DNA from: Xanthomonas sp. 3793
GTDB lineage: Bacteria; Pseudomonadota; Gammaproteobacteria; Xanthomonadales; Xanthomonadaceae
Assembly: GCF_024806835.1 (NCBI RefSeq)
Contig: NZ_JANTYU010000001.1
Location: 434,001-498,000, forward strand
Length of the DNA: 64,000 bases
Reading direction: 5' to 3'
Shown here: one piece after another, positions 36,148-45,266 of the stretch
Layout: each line of letters opens with the position of its first letter
Position numbering within the stretch: position 1 is the first letter of the stretch
Notes under the pieces: model-generated
Database searches by the model: none
The model's input: only the letters and a program-made list of their open reading frames with translations
What the model was told of the DNA's origin: nothing
Program-made: the position numbers and the translations under genes

Positions 36148-37325
36148 ACATGCGGTGCGACGTGCTGGTCATCGGTGCCGGGGCTGCCGGCCTGATGAGC
36201 GCCTTCACCGCCGGCCGGCGTGGCCGTCAGGTACTGGTGCTGGACCACGCCAACAAGGTCGGCAAGAAGATCCTGATGTCCGGCGGCGGGCGCTGCAATT
36301 TCACCAATACCGGGACCGCGCCAGGCAACTTCATTTCCGCCAATCGCCATTTCTGCAAATCTGCGCTGGCGCGCTACAGCCCGGGCGATTTCGTCGAGCT
36401 GGTGGAGCGCCATGGCATCGCGTATCACGAAAAAGAGCTGGGCCAGCTGTTTTGCGACATCTCGTCCAAGCAGATCGTGCGGCTGCTGCTGGACGAGTGC
36501 GAGGCGGCCGGGGTGCAGATCCACACCCAGTGCGAGGTGCGCTCGGTCCGTCGCGACAGCGACGGTTTCACGCTCGACACCAGCCTGGGGCGCGTGCAGG
36601 CGCAATCGCTGATCGTCGCCACCGGCGGGCTGTCGATACCCAGCATGGGCGCCAGCGGCTTCGGCTACACCCTGGCCAGACAATTCGGCCATGCGCTGCT
36701 GCCGACGCGCGCCGGGCTGGTACCGCTGACCTTGAGCGGCAAACATCAGGAACGTCTGCAGGACCTGTCCGGTCTCGCCCTGCCGGTGGAAGCGCACTGC
36801 AACGGCGCCAGCTTCCGCAACTTCATGCTGCTCACCCATCGCGGCGTCAGTGGGCCGGCGATCCTGCAGATCTCTTCGTATTGGCAGCCTGGCGACGACT
36901 TGCGGCTCGACCTGCTGCCGGGACACGACGCGGGCGCGTGGCTGCGCGAGCAGAAACAGCAGCGCGGCGCCACCGAGCTGCGCAATGTGCTGGGCGATGT
37001 GCTGCCGCGACGCTTTGCGCAACGCCTGTGCGAGGTGTGGTTGCCGGACAAGCCGGTGCGCCAGCTGGATCCGCCGCAGTTGCAGGGCGCGGCCGAGCTG
37101 CTCTCTGCCTTCCCGCTGATCGCCAGCGGAACCGAGGGCTACCGCACTGCTGAAGTCACCCTCGGCGGTGTCGATACGAATCAGGTCTCCAGTGCGACCA
37201 TGGAGTCGCGGCTGGTGGCTGGCCTGTACTTCGTCGGCGAAGTGCTGGACGTCACCGGCTGGCTTGGGGGATACAACTTCCAGTGGGCCTGGGCATCCGG
37301 CCACGCCGCCGGCAGCGCAGCCTGA
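36144..37325 (+). CDS. HI0933-family FAD-dependent flavoprotein (YhiN-like)
   Basis: Protein of 393 residues. The dinucleotide-binding motif is VLVIGAGAAGLMSAFTAGRRG, followed by KVGKKILMSGGGRCNFTN, TGGLSIPSMGASGFGY, a central inserted domain, and the C-terminal FAD site GLYFVGEVLDVTGWLGGYNFQWAWASG. It probably carries out a flavin-dependent oxidation or reduction in the cytoplasm; the substrate is unknown for the family. The coding overlap with yaeQ implies one transcript. Confidence 0.92.
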   Translation: MNMRCDVLVIGAGAAGLMSAFTAGRRGRQVLVLDHANKVGKKILMSGGGRCNFTNTGTAPGNFISANRHFCKSALARYSPGDFVELVERHGIAYHEKELGQLFCDISSKQIVRLLLDECEAAGVQIHTQCEVRSVRRDSDGFTLDTSLGRVQAQSLIVATGGLSIPSMGASGFGYTLARQFGHALLPTRAGLVPLTLSGKHQERLQDLSGLALPVEAHCNGASFRNFMLLTHRGVSGPAILQISSYWQPGDDLRLDLLPGHDAGAWLREQKQQRGATELRNVLGDVLPRRFAQRLCEVWLPDKPVRQLDPPQLQGAAELLSAFPLIASGTEGYRTAEVTLGGVDTNQVSSATMESRLVAGLYFVGEVLDVTGWLGGYNFQWAWASGHAAGSAA

Positions 37326-37553
37326 TCACGCCGCACGGCATTGCGCAGCACCGACTGCGTACGCAGTGAGCGATGCAGCGTGATTGCCGTGGCGTCCGCG
37401 AGGATCGACGCACCAAGGCCCGGTCGCGGCCCTGCGCGAGTTCACCGGCGGCCCATTACTTGCGCCACGTCTCACACTGGATGCGGCATGATCCACACAC
37501 ATGGACGTGCCAAACCCCTTCGTGTATTAAAGCCCGTCTCCAGGGAGCCGCGC

Positions 37554-39623
37554 ATGCAAAAAGGCAAAGATCTCACCCTCCGCCTGATGATCGTCGATGA
37601 CAGCGTGGAGAGTGCCGAGACCATCGTCACCGCGCTGCGCAACGGCGGCATCGCGGTACGTCCGTCGCGGCCGCAAAACCAGGAGGAACTGGCCAGCATG
37701 CTGTCGGGCCAGATCGATCTGGCCATCCAGGGCCAGGCCCAGCAGGTGCCGATGAGCGCGCTACAGGCGCAGATCGCCGGCAGTGGCAAGGACATTCCGA
37801 TCATCCTGCTGGCCGAGCGCATCGAGGAAAATGCAGTGGTCGAGGCCGCTGCGCATGGTATCCGTGCGATCGCGCTGCGCCAGCGTCCGGAACATCTGCT
37901 GGCCCTGGTGCGTTCGGAGTGGGCCGACCTGCAGGCGCGTCGCGGCCTGCGCCGCATCGAAGCGCAGATGCGCGAAACCGAGCGGCGCTGCGATGCGCTG
38001 ATCGCCTCCTCGCGCGACCCCATCGCCTACGTGCACGAAGGCATGCATATCCGCGCCAACGAGGCCTATCTGGAGATGTTCGGCTTCGAGTCGTTCGACG
38101 ATGTCGAGGGCGTGTCGTTGCTGGACATGATCGCCGCGCAATACGTGGACGACTTCAAGCAACTGCTCAAGGCCATGGCCAAGGGCGAGCCGCCGCCGGC
38201 GCAGTACAAGGTCGACGCACGCCGGCTGGAAGGCGACACCTTCCCGGCGACGATGGAATTTGCCACCGCCACGTATGAAGGCGAGCCGTGCATCCAGGTG
38301 GTGTTCCGCCGCCGCGAGGAGTTCGACCCGGAACTGGCGCGCGAGGTCGAAGACCTGCGCCAGCGCGACCAGGTCACCGGCCTGCTCAACCGCCCCACCT
38401 TCATGGTGGCGCTGGAACAGGCGGTGGCGCGCGCCGGCCGCAGCGAAGGCCAGTCCGGCTTCCTGCTGATCGAGCCGGATCACTACAGCCGCATCCTTCC
38501 CGAGATCGGCCTGGACTCGGCCGACGCCTTGATCGCGGCCATGGCCGCGCACGTGGCCGGCATCGTCGATGAGAGCGTGGTGGCTGCACGCTTCGGCGAG
38601 CACAGCTTTGCCCTGTTGCTGGACGGCAACTACGCACGTACCCACGCGCTGGCGGAAACGGTGCGCGATGCATTCGCGCAGCATGTTTTCAGCGTCGGCT
38701 CGCGCTCGGCCACGGTCACGGTGAGCATTGGCGGCGTGCAGATCGGCGAAAAGATCGCCAGCATCGGCCAGGTGCTCAATCGCGGGACCGAAGCGGTGCG
38801 TACCACTGCCGAACTCGGCGGTAACGCGGTCAGCATCTACGACCCGGCCGCTGCCGACCGGGCCGAGGAAGAGCGCATCGAGCGTTGGGTCGCGCAGCTG
38901 CGCGAGGCGCTGGTCGGCGATGGGTTCCTGCTGCATTACCAGCCGGTGCTCAATCTGCAGGGCGAGCCGCTGGAGCTGTATCAGGCGTTCCTGCGCCTGG
39001 ATCGCAACGGCGAGATGATGTCGCCGAATGCCTTCATGGCCATCGCCGAAGAGCACGACCTGATCACCGAAATCGACCGCTGGGTGGTGGCGCGCGCCAT
39101 CCGTCAGCTCGGCGAGCGGCAACGTGCGGGACACACTACGCACCTGCTGGTGCGCATCGGGCCGAACTCGTTCTCCGACCCGCAGATGATCGACACCATC
39201 CGCGAGCAGTTGGCGGTGTACGGCGTGCCGGGCGAGCGCCTGTGGTTGCAGACGCCCGAATCGAAGGTGTTTACGCATCTGCGTAATGCGCAACAGTTTC
39301 TGGCGGCGGTGTCGGCGATGGGCTGCAAGGTCGGGCTGGAGCAGTTCGGTTCGGGTCTGGATTCGTTCCAGCTGCTCGCGCATTTCCAGCCGGCCTTCCT
39401 CAAACTGGACCGCGGCATCACCGGCGACGTCGCCTCGGCGCGCGAGAGCCAGGAAAAGATCCGCGAAATCACCTCGCGCGCGCAGCCGGCCGGCATTTTG
39501 ACCGTGGCCGAATTCGTGGCCGATGCGCAGTCGATGAGCAGCTTCTTCAGCGCGGGCGTGGATTATGTGCAGGGAGATTTCGTCGCACCCACCGGCCCGC
39601 TGATGAACTACGAATTCGGCTGA
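37554..39623 (+). CDS. fimX: FimX-type c-di-GMP receptor with degenerate REC-PAS-GGDEF-EAL domains (type IV pilus control)
   Basis: Protein of 689 residues. Domains: REC-like 1-125 (no phosphorylatable Asp in the QIDLAIQGQ region), PAS about 140-250, GGDEF about 265-425 and EAL about 435-689. The GGDEF signature is GEHSF and the EAL signature is YQAFLRL, with GLEQFGSG instead of the metal-binding DDFGTG, so neither synthesis nor hydrolysis of c-di-GMP is expected. This is the arrangement of Xanthomonas FimX (FilP in X. oryzae), which binds c-di-GMP through its EAL domain and contacts a PilZ protein and, through it, PilB to regulate twitching. The ATG at 37554 has CAGGGAG upstream. A strong terminator follows. 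Confidence 0.9.
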   Translation: MQKGKDLTLRLMIVDDSVESAETIVTALRNGGIAVRPSRPQNQEELASMLSGQIDLAIQGQAQQVPMSALQAQIAGSGKDIPIILLAERIEENAVVEAAAHGIRAIALRQRPEHLLALVRSEWADLQARRGLRRIEAQMRETERRCDALIASSRDPIAYVHEGMHIRANEAYLEMFGFESFDDVEGVSLLDMIAAQYVDDFKQLLKAMAKGEPPPAQYKVDARRLEGDTFPATMEFATATYEGEPCIQVVFRRREEFDPELAREVEDLRQRDQVTGLLNRPTFMVALEQAVARAGRSEGQSGFLLIEPDHYSRILPEIGLDSADALIAAMAAHVAGIVDESVVAARFGEHSFALLLDGNYARTHALAETVRDAFAQHVFSVGSRSATVTVSIGGVQIGEKIASIGQVLNRGTEAVRTTAELGGNAVSIYDPAAADRAEEERIERWVAQLREALVGDGFLLHYQPVLNLQGEPLELYQAFLRLDRNGEMMSPNAFMAIAEEHDLITEIDRWVVARAIRQLGERQRAGHTTHLLVRIGPNSFSDPQMIDTIREQLAVYGVPGERLWLQTPESKVFTHLRNAQQFLAAVSAMGCKVGLEQFGSGLDSFQLLAHFQPAFLKLDRGITGDVASARESQEKIREITSRAQPAGILTVAEFVADAQSMSSFFSAGVDYVQGDFVAPTGPLMNYEFG

Positions 39624-39647
39624 TCCAACCGAAACCGGTCACACAGA

Positions 39648-39684
39648 ACAACAAAAAACCCGCAATGCGCGGGTTTTTTGTTGT
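39648..39684 (+). terminator. Rho-independent terminator after fimX
   Basis: Arms 39648-39663 and 39669-39684 (CAAAAAACCCGC and its complement) pair perfectly over 16 bp with a 5-nt loop, A tract before and T tract after, 25 bp after the stop. Confidence 0.93.
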
Positions 39685-39849
39685 CTTTCAACCCGATACC
39701 TGGTCGACCGGTTTCCGCCCAGGTCATGCAGCGGGCACTGTTTGGTTGAACCTGGGCGGCACGCTCATGTGGCCGTTGCACCAATGACCGATGCTGATTG
39801 CTGCAGCGGCTTCCGCATCACACGGAGCCGCCGCGATCTCGGATGCCGC

Positions 39850-40728
39850 TTACAGTGCCGCAGCATTGGCCGCCCGCAGCGCGGTGATGCGCTCGCTCAG
39901 CGGCGGGTGGCTCAGGAACAGGCGACGCAAGCCGTCGCCGACGCCACCGGAGATGCCGAACGCCTGCACCTGCGAGGGCAAGGTGCTCTGGCCATGGTTG
40001 AGCGACAGCCGCTCCAGCGCGGCGATCATCTTGTTGCGTCCGGCCAGCTGCGCGCCACCGGCGTCGGCGCGGAACTCGCGGCGGCGCGAGAACCACATCG
40101 CGATCATGGTCGCGAACATGCCGAGCAGCATCTCCAGCGCGAACACGATGATGTAGTACGCAAAGCCGCGGCCGCCCTCGCGGTTGCCCGACAGGGCACT
40201 GTCGATGACGCCGCCGACCACACGCGCCAACACGATCACGAAGGTATTCAACACACCTTGCAGCAGCGCCATTGTCACCATGTCGCCATTGGCGACGTGG
40301 GCGATCTCGTGGCCGAGCACTGCCTCGGCTTCGTCCTGGCTCATGTTCTGCAGCAGCCCGGTGGAGACCGCGACCAACGCATTGTTGCGATTGGCGCCGG
40401 TCGCGAAGGCATTGATTTCCGGGCCCTCGTAGATCGCTACTTCCGGCATGCCGATGCCGGCGGCCTGCGCCTGACGCCGCACCGTCTCCAGCAACCAGCG
40501 CTCGGTCGGTGTGCGCGGCTCGGTGATCACCTGCGCGCCGGTGCTGCGCTTGGCCATGAACTTGGACAGCAGCAACGAGACGAACGCGCCGCCGAAACCG
40601 AAAATGGCGCCCATCACCAGCAGGCCGCTCATCTGTGCGGAATTGACGCCCAATACCGACATCACAATGCTGGCGAGGAACAACACCGCCAGGTTGGTCA
40701 GCAGGAACAGGAAAATGCGGTTGAACAT
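39850..40728 (-). CDS. htpX: Membrane protease HtpX
   Basis: Protein of 292 residues with two N-terminal membrane helices (about 4-25 and 34-54), the zinc motif HEIAH near residue 140, two more hydrophobic segments at about 150-215, and the third ligand Glu in [12 protein letters not shown]. It is an inner-membrane M48 metalloprotease that degrades damaged membrane proteins together with FtsH. It is divergent from gluQ and convergent with fimX. Confidence 0.95.
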   Translation of the reverse strand: MFNRIFLFLLTNLAVLFLASIVMSVLGVNSAQMSGLLVMGAIFGFGGAFVSLLLSKFMAKRSTGAQVITEPRTPTERWLLETVRRQAQAAGIGMPEVAIYEGPEINAFATGANRNNALVAVSTGLLQNMSQDEAEAVLGHEIAHVANGDMVTMALLQGVLNTFVIVLARVVGGVIDSALSGNREGGRGFAYYIIVFALEMLLGMFATMIAMWFSRRREFRADAGGAQLAGRNKMIAALERLSLNHGQSTLPSQVQAFGISGGVGDGLRRLFLSHPPLSERITALRAANAAAL

Positions 40729-40825
40729 GACGCGCTTGCTCCACTCATCGGGGGTGACCTGCTGCGGATCTGCGGCCGTCGCGGCTTGAAATCAAGCAAG
40801 CACCTGACCGACGATTCAGCTGTCT

Positions 40826-41725
40826 ATGCCACACCCTCCCTACCGCGGCCGCTTCGCGCCCTCCCCGACCGGCCCCCTGCACTTCGGCTCGCTGCTGGCG
40901 GCATTCGGCAGTTGGTTGCTCGCCCGTCATGCCGGTGGGCAGTGGTGCGTGCGCATCGAGGACATCGACCCGCCACGCGCCGAGCCGGGCGCGTCCGAAC
41001 GCCAGCTGCACAGCCTGGCCGCGTTCGGGCTGACATCCGACCTGCCGGTGATCCGGCAATCGGACCGCGATGCGCACTACAACGACGCAATCGCCACACT
41101 GCTGGCGAGCGGGCTGGCGTTCGAATGCAGCTGCAGTCGCGCCGATCTGGCCCGGATGGGCGGTATCCACCACACCTGCGTGGCGGCGCTGGGCGACCGG
41201 CGCGCGGTGCGCCTGCGCGTGCCGCCCCAGGGCCCGGTCGGCTTCGACGATGCGCTACAAGGCCACGTACGGCAGGACGTCTACGCCGACGTCGGCGATG
41301 TCGTGCTGCGTCGCGCCGATGGCTACTGGGCTTACCAGTTGGCGGTGGTGGTGGACGATGCTGCGCAGGGCATCACCGATGTCGTACGCGGCGCAGACCT
41401 GCTCGACTCCACCCCGCGCCAACTCCTGCTGCAACGCGCCCTGGACTTGCCCCAGCCACGCTACCTGCACCTGCCGCTGATCCTGGATGCCGATGGCCGC
41501 AAATTATCCAAATCGCACGGCGCGCCCGCACTGGACGACACCGACCCGTTGCCGGCGCTGCATGCCGCCTGGCAGGCGCTGGGCCAGCCGCCGTCGGCCC
41601 TGCCGCAGCAGGGAGGCATCGATGCGTTGCTGCGGCATGCCGTGCAGCATTTTTCGCCCGAGCTGCTGCCGCGCACCGCCACCCTGGGCAGCGATGGGCG
41701 CGCATCGCTGCCCGGGCGTGACTAG
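40826..41725 (+). CDS. gluQ: Glutamyl-Q tRNA(Asp) synthetase
   Basis: Protein of 299 residues, a truncated glutamyl-tRNA synthetase without anticodon-binding domain. It attaches glutamate to queuosine at position 34 of tRNA(Asp). Motifs: [21 protein letters not shown] (HIGH-like), [18 protein letters not shown] (zinc site), [15 protein letters not shown], and KLSKSHGA (KMSKS-like). The queuosine pathway gene queG lies about 10 kb away in this window, so the organism is expected to make the substrate nucleoside. Confidence 0.93.
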   Translation: MPHPPYRGRFAPSPTGPLHFGSLLAAFGSWLLARHAGGQWCVRIEDIDPPRAEPGASERQLHSLAAFGLTSDLPVIRQSDRDAHYNDAIATLLASGLAFECSCSRADLARMGGIHHTCVAALGDRRAVRLRVPPQGPVGFDDALQGHVRQDVYADVGDVVLRRADGYWAYQLAVVVDDAAQGITDVVRGADLLDSTPRQLLLQRALDLPQPRYLHLPLILDADGRKLSKSHGAPALDDTDPLPALHAAWQALGQPPSALPQQGGIDALLRHAVQHFSPELLPRTATLGSDGRASLPGRD

Positions 41726-41809
41726 AATTGCGACCCAGCACCGGCATCCGGGCGCGGCGTCTGCGCCGGCACCCCGATCCTCCGGCCTTCCCCGCTTAAT
41801 GGAGTCGTC

Positions 41810-42550
41810 ATGACATCTCGCGTCGCATTGGTCACCGGCGGCACCGGCGGTATCGGTACCGCCATCTGCAAGCGCCTGGCCGACCAGGGCCACAAGGTGG
41901 CCAGCAACTTCCGCAACGACGAAAAGGCGCGCGACTGGCAGCAGCGCATGCAGGCGCAGGGTTACGCATTTGCCCTGTTCCGTGGCGATGTAGCCTCCTC
42001 CGAGCATGCGCGCGCCCTGGTCGAGGAGGTGGAGGCATCGCTGGGGCCGATCGAGATCCTGGTCAACAATGCCGGCATCACCCGCGACACCACCTTCCAC
42101 CGCATGACCGCCGAGCAGTGGCACGACGTCATCAACACCAACCTCAATTCGGTGTTCAACGTCACCCGCCCGGTGATCGAAGGCATGCGCAAGCGTGGCT
42201 GGGGCCGGGTCATCCAGATCAGTTCCATCAACGGGCTCAAGGGCCAGTACGGCCAGGCCAATTACGCCGCGGCCAAGGCCGGCATGCACGGTTTCACCAT
42301 TTCGCTGGCGCGCGAGAACGCCGCCTTCGGGGTCACCGTCAACACGGTCTCGCCCGGTTACGTGGCCACCGACATGGTCATGGCGGTGCCGGAAGAGGTA
42401 CGCGCCAAGATCGTGGCCGATATCCCCACCGGGCGGCTGGGCCGCCCGGAAGAGATCGCCTACGCGGTGGCATTCCTGGTGGCGGAAGAGGCTGCCTGGA
42501 TCACCGGATCCAATCTGGACATCAACGGCGGCCACCACATGGGCTGGTAA
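41810..42550 (+). CDS. phbB: Acetoacetyl-CoA reductase (NADPH)
   Basis: Protein of 246 residues of the short-chain dehydrogenase family. Cofactor motif TGGTGGIGTAIC, catalytic Ser in ISSINGLKGQYGQ and YAAAK Tyr/Lys are intact; NNAGITRDTTFHRM and the C-terminal NGGHHMGW are typical of PhaB. It makes (R)-3-hydroxybutyryl-CoA for polyhydroxybutyrate. Thiolase and synthase genes are not beside it, but the PHB regulator gene phaR follows. The start has TGGAGT upstream. Confidence 0.92.
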   Translation: MTSRVALVTGGTGGIGTAICKRLADQGHKVASNFRNDEKARDWQQRMQAQGYAFALFRGDVASSEHARALVEEVEASLGPIEILVNNAGITRDTTFHRMTAEQWHDVINTNLNSVFNVTRPVIEGMRKRGWGRVIQISSINGLKGQYGQANYAAAKAGMHGFTISLARENAAFGVTVNTVSPGYVATDMVMAVPEEVRAKIVADIPTGRLGRPEEIAYAVAFLVAEEAAWITGSNLDINGGHHMGW

Positions 42551-42564
42551 CGTTTGCTGCAACT

Positions 42565-42612
42565 TTGCGGTGCAGCATGGATTTTGCATAAAAACCATGC
42601 TGCGCAACATTT
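42565..42612. promoter_or_regulatory. TGC-rich hairpin between phbB and phaR (terminator and/or PhaR operator candidate)
   Basis: GCAGCATGG at 42572-42580 pairs with CCATGCTGC at 42595-42603, extended by TTGC/GCAA, and followed by CATTTTT, which fits a terminator. The same stretch (from 42555) holds several TGC/GCA words such as TTGCTGCAA and GTGCAGCA, like the TGC-rich sites bound by PhaR in other bacteria. Both readings are possible. Confidence 0.5.
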
Positions 42613-42709
42613 TTAATGTGTCCGCTTAAGCAAATAAGGCCGTTTGGCTGTTGCAACCGCTGCTGCGCTGCGCCATCCTGCGCGCACTATCAGTGTGAGT
42701 GAACGTTCC

Positions 42710-43279
42710 ATGGCCGGACTTCGCATCATCAAGAAGTATCCCAATCGCCGTCTCTACGACACCGAGATTTCCAGCTATATCACCATCGAAGATGTGCGCC
42801 AGTTGATCATCGACGGCGAGGAGTTCGAAGTCCGCGATGCCAAGAGTGGCGAAGATTTAAGTCGTGCCGTCTTGCTGCAGATCATCGCCGACCGCGAACA
42901 GGACGGCGAGCCGATGCTCTCCACCCAGTTGCTGAGCCAGATCATCCGCTTCTACGGGGACTCGCTGCAGGGCTTCATGGGCAATTACCTGGAACGCAGC
43001 ATGCAGGTGTTCCTGGACCAGCAGCAGCAGTTCCGCCAGCAGATGGGCAACCTGCTCGGGCAGACCCCGTGGGCGATGATGAACCAGCTCACCGAGCGCA
43101 ACCTGGAGTTGTGGCAGGAATTCCAGCGCAACTTCGGCGCCGGTTTCGGTCGTCCGGGCGGCCCCGGCACGCCGCCGACGCCGCCTGGCGCCGGCAGCAT
43201 GGGCAGTGGCCCGATGGGCACCGGCACGCACGGTGGCGCATCAAGCAGCACCACCGGCAAGGCACGCAACCGCGGATGA
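42710..43279 (+). CDS. phaR: Polyhydroxyalkanoate synthesis repressor PhaR
   Basis: Protein of 189 residues. The N-terminal DNA-binding domain is the conserved IIKKYPNRRLYDTEISSYITIEDVRQLI, followed by the PHB accumulation regulatory segment (SRAVLLQIIADREQDGEPMLSTQLLSQIIRFYG) and a Gly/Pro/Ser-rich tail. PhaR binds both PHB granules and promoters of phasin genes, releasing the genes when polymer accumulates. The ATG at 42710 is chosen; a GTG at 42695 would add five residues. The gene follows phbB after 159 bp. Confidence 0.9.
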   Translation: MAGLRIIKKYPNRRLYDTEISSYITIEDVRQLIIDGEEFEVRDAKSGEDLSRAVLLQIIADREQDGEPMLSTQLLSQIIRFYGDSLQGFMGNYLERSMQVFLDQQQQFRQQMGNLLGQTPWAMMNQLTERNLELWQEFQRNFGAGFGRPGGPGTPPTPPGAGSMGSGPMGTGTHGGASSSTTGKARNRG

Positions 43280-43290
43280 GCTCGCTCCTC

Positions 43291-43320
43291 GCGCCTTCCA
43301 GCCTGAGCGGCTGGAGGCGC
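43291..43320. terminator. Hairpin between convergent phaR and TraB/GumN genes
   Basis: GCGCCTTCCAGCC pairs with GGCTGGAGGCGC with one bulged base. It lies 11 bp after the phaR stop and 14 bp before the stop of the leftward gene, so it may serve both. Confidence 0.7.
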
Positions 43321-43334
43321 GACCAGACGCTTGA

Positions 43335-44297
43335 TTAGTGGCCGGCCTGCTGCGCGCAGGCCGAGCACATCCGCTGCACGTGGTAGCCACGCGCACGCAA
43401 GCGCTCCACGACTCCGTCGTTGCCCAAAAGATGCAGGGCGCCCACCACCACCAGGGTGGTTCCACTGTGCTTGCCCAGCTGTTTTTCCAGCCGCGGCACC
43501 CAACGCGCATTGCGCTCGACGTTGATGTCCTGATACAGCGCCGGATACTGACGGCGCATGTCTTCGGCCATCTGCGTCGATAGCGTGTGCACGTCGCCAT
43601 CGCGCCAGGCCGCATGCAGCCGACGCAGCTGATCGGTGGTATCGGCCTCGTCCAGCGCCTCTTCCAGCAGCTGATGCTGCTCGGTGGGCGACATGCCATC
43701 CAGCAGGGCGATCTGTTCTTCGGCGCGCTCCAGGCCGTCGGCGGGCTTGCCCCTGGCCTGCGCCTGATCCATCAGGTAATGATCCAGGCCCGCGTTCGGG
43801 TCCATGCCTTGCCGGGTCATTTCGGCCAGGCTGACCGACAGTGCGACGAACCACGGTTTGAGCGACTGCAAGGCATCGATCGACATGCCGTACTTGCGCG
43901 CGTAGGCACTGAGTGCCTGCCAGGTCTTTGCATCCAGCACATCCTGCAGAGTGCGACCATCGGTGCGTCGTGCCACTTGCAGCATGCGGGTGGCCAGCTG
44001 CGGCGATTGCGCATCGGACGGCGGCAGCTCGAACAGCAGACGGTCGGCCTTGGCGAATGCCTGCATCACATCCGGCGACAGCGGGTAATCGCTGGGTTTG
44101 AGCACGTGGAACGAGCCCAGCAGGTAGAGCGTGCCGCCCTTGCCATCGACCTTCCACAGCAGCGGCACCGGCGGGCCGGCAGGCGCCCGGTCGGCACCAC
44201 GCGCCCAGGCCGGTGCCATCCCCCCACCCCACAGCGCCAGACCGATCATCGCCCCGCCGCACCACGCGGCAACACGCGCGCGCAGGCGCACGCTCAT
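43335..44297 (-). CDS. TraB/GumN family protein
   Basis: Protein of 320 residues with a signal peptide (VAAWCGGAMIGLALWGGGMAP, then AWA). It carries the GxxH motif GSFHVLKPSDYPLS near the start and ALHLLGNDGVVERLRARGY near the end, typical of the TraB/PrgY/GumN family, a putative metalloprotease group. The name comes from gumN next to the xanthan cluster, but this copy is elsewhere and its role is unknown. The ATG at 44297 has AGAGGTGAT upstream; the gene follows the DUF1684 gene after 33 bp. Confidence 0.85.
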   Translation of the reverse strand: MSVRLRARVAAWCGGAMIGLALWGGGMAPAWARGADRAPAGPPVPLLWKVDGKGGTLYLLGSFHVLKPSDYPLSPDVMQAFAKADRLLFELPPSDAQSPQLATRMLQVARRTDGRTLQDVLDAKTWQALSAYARKYGMSIDALQSLKPWFVALSVSLAEMTRQGMDPNAGLDHYLMDQAQARGKPADGLERAEEQIALLDGMSPTEQHQLLEEALDEADTTDQLRRLHAAWRDGDVHTLSTQMAEDMRRQYPALYQDINVERNARWVPRLEKQLGKHSGTTLVVVGALHLLGNDGVVERLRARGYHVQRMCSACAQQAGH

Positions 44298-44330
44298 CGC
44301 ATCACCTCTCACCGGGTCCACCTCATCACG

Positions 44331-45266
44331 TCAGTGCGGCACCTTGTAGGTTTTCTCGCCGGCAGCAACCGCCAGATCGATCCGGTTTTCCGGCGGCGGC
44401 AACGGGCAGGTTGCAAAGGGGGTAAACGCGCAGGGCGGGTTGTAGGCGCGATTGAAGTCCACCACGACATGACCGGACGCATCCGGCACGTCCAGATCCA
44501 GGAAGCGCCCGGCCGGATAGCTGCCGTGCCCACTGGTGCGGTCGGCGAACACGACGAACGCCGGCCGCCCGGGTTCGCCGATCGTCTCCAGGCGATAGGT
44601 CTTGCCGTCGCGCTCGAATTCGACGGCGCCGGCATTGGATTGCTCGCTGCTGATGCCGACGATGTCCACGATCGGAATGGTCTTGCCGACATCGTTGGGG
44701 ACGTAACGTGCGTCGATGCGCCAGGAGGGATCTGTCGGCCAGTACTCCAGCCCGGCGAACTGGCTGCGCGAGGGCGCGTCGGCATGCTTGACCCGCAGTG
44801 CGTAGCGGTCGCCGCGATGGATCAGGCTGAGCACGCCCTTGCCATCGTCGAAATGGATCAACGTAGGCTGCGGATCGCGATCGGACTGGAAGCGGATCCT
44901 GCCAGCCAGCGGCTTGCCACCCACGGTAAGCGCGGCGCCACGTTCGGGCACGAACCACACCGCCCCGCCCTCGCTGGACACCATGCCCATCTTCGGCGGC
45001 CCGACCGCAAGCTGGATGCCGCTATCGGCGCTACTGCCGATGTAATGCGCCTTCAGCGACAGCCAATGCAGACCGACCAGGCTGGTCCAGCCATCGGGGG
45101 CGCGCAGTTCGTTGATCCGGCTTTCGCGCCAGGCGGCATTGTCGGCCAGAAATGTCTTGTCCAAGGCAACCGGTGCGGCCGGTGGCGGCGCATCGCGCCC
45201 ACATCCGGCCAGCGTCGCGACCACCAGCATGCCGAGCAGCCAGCCCTTCCCCATGTGCACCGCCAT
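44331..45266 (-). CDS. DUF1684 family lipoprotein
   Basis: Protein of 311 residues with a lipobox (LVVATLAGCG), so it is membrane-anchored. DUF1684 marks are WRESRINELRAPDGWTSLVGLHWL, GGAVWFVPE, PPCAFTPFATCPLPPPENR near the C-terminus and YPAGRFLDLD. The family is widespread and of unknown function. The ATG at 45266 shares a base with the mutL stop (TGATG) and has AGGGGG upstream, which argues against the longer frame. Confidence 0.87.
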   Translation of the reverse strand: MAVHMGKGWLLGMLVVATLAGCGRDAPPPAAPVALDKTFLADNAAWRESRINELRAPDGWTSLVGLHWLSLKAHYIGSSADSGIQLAVGPPKMGMVSSEGGAVWFVPERGAALTVGGKPLAGRIRFQSDRDPQPTLIHFDDGKGVLSLIHRGDRYALRVKHADAPSRSQFAGLEYWPTDPSWRIDARYVPNDVGKTIPIVDIVGISSEQSNAGAVEFERDGKTYRLETIGEPGRPAFVVFADRTSGHGSYPAGRFLDLDVPDASGHVVVDFNRAYNPPCAFTPFATCPLPPPENRIDLAVAAGEKTYKVPH

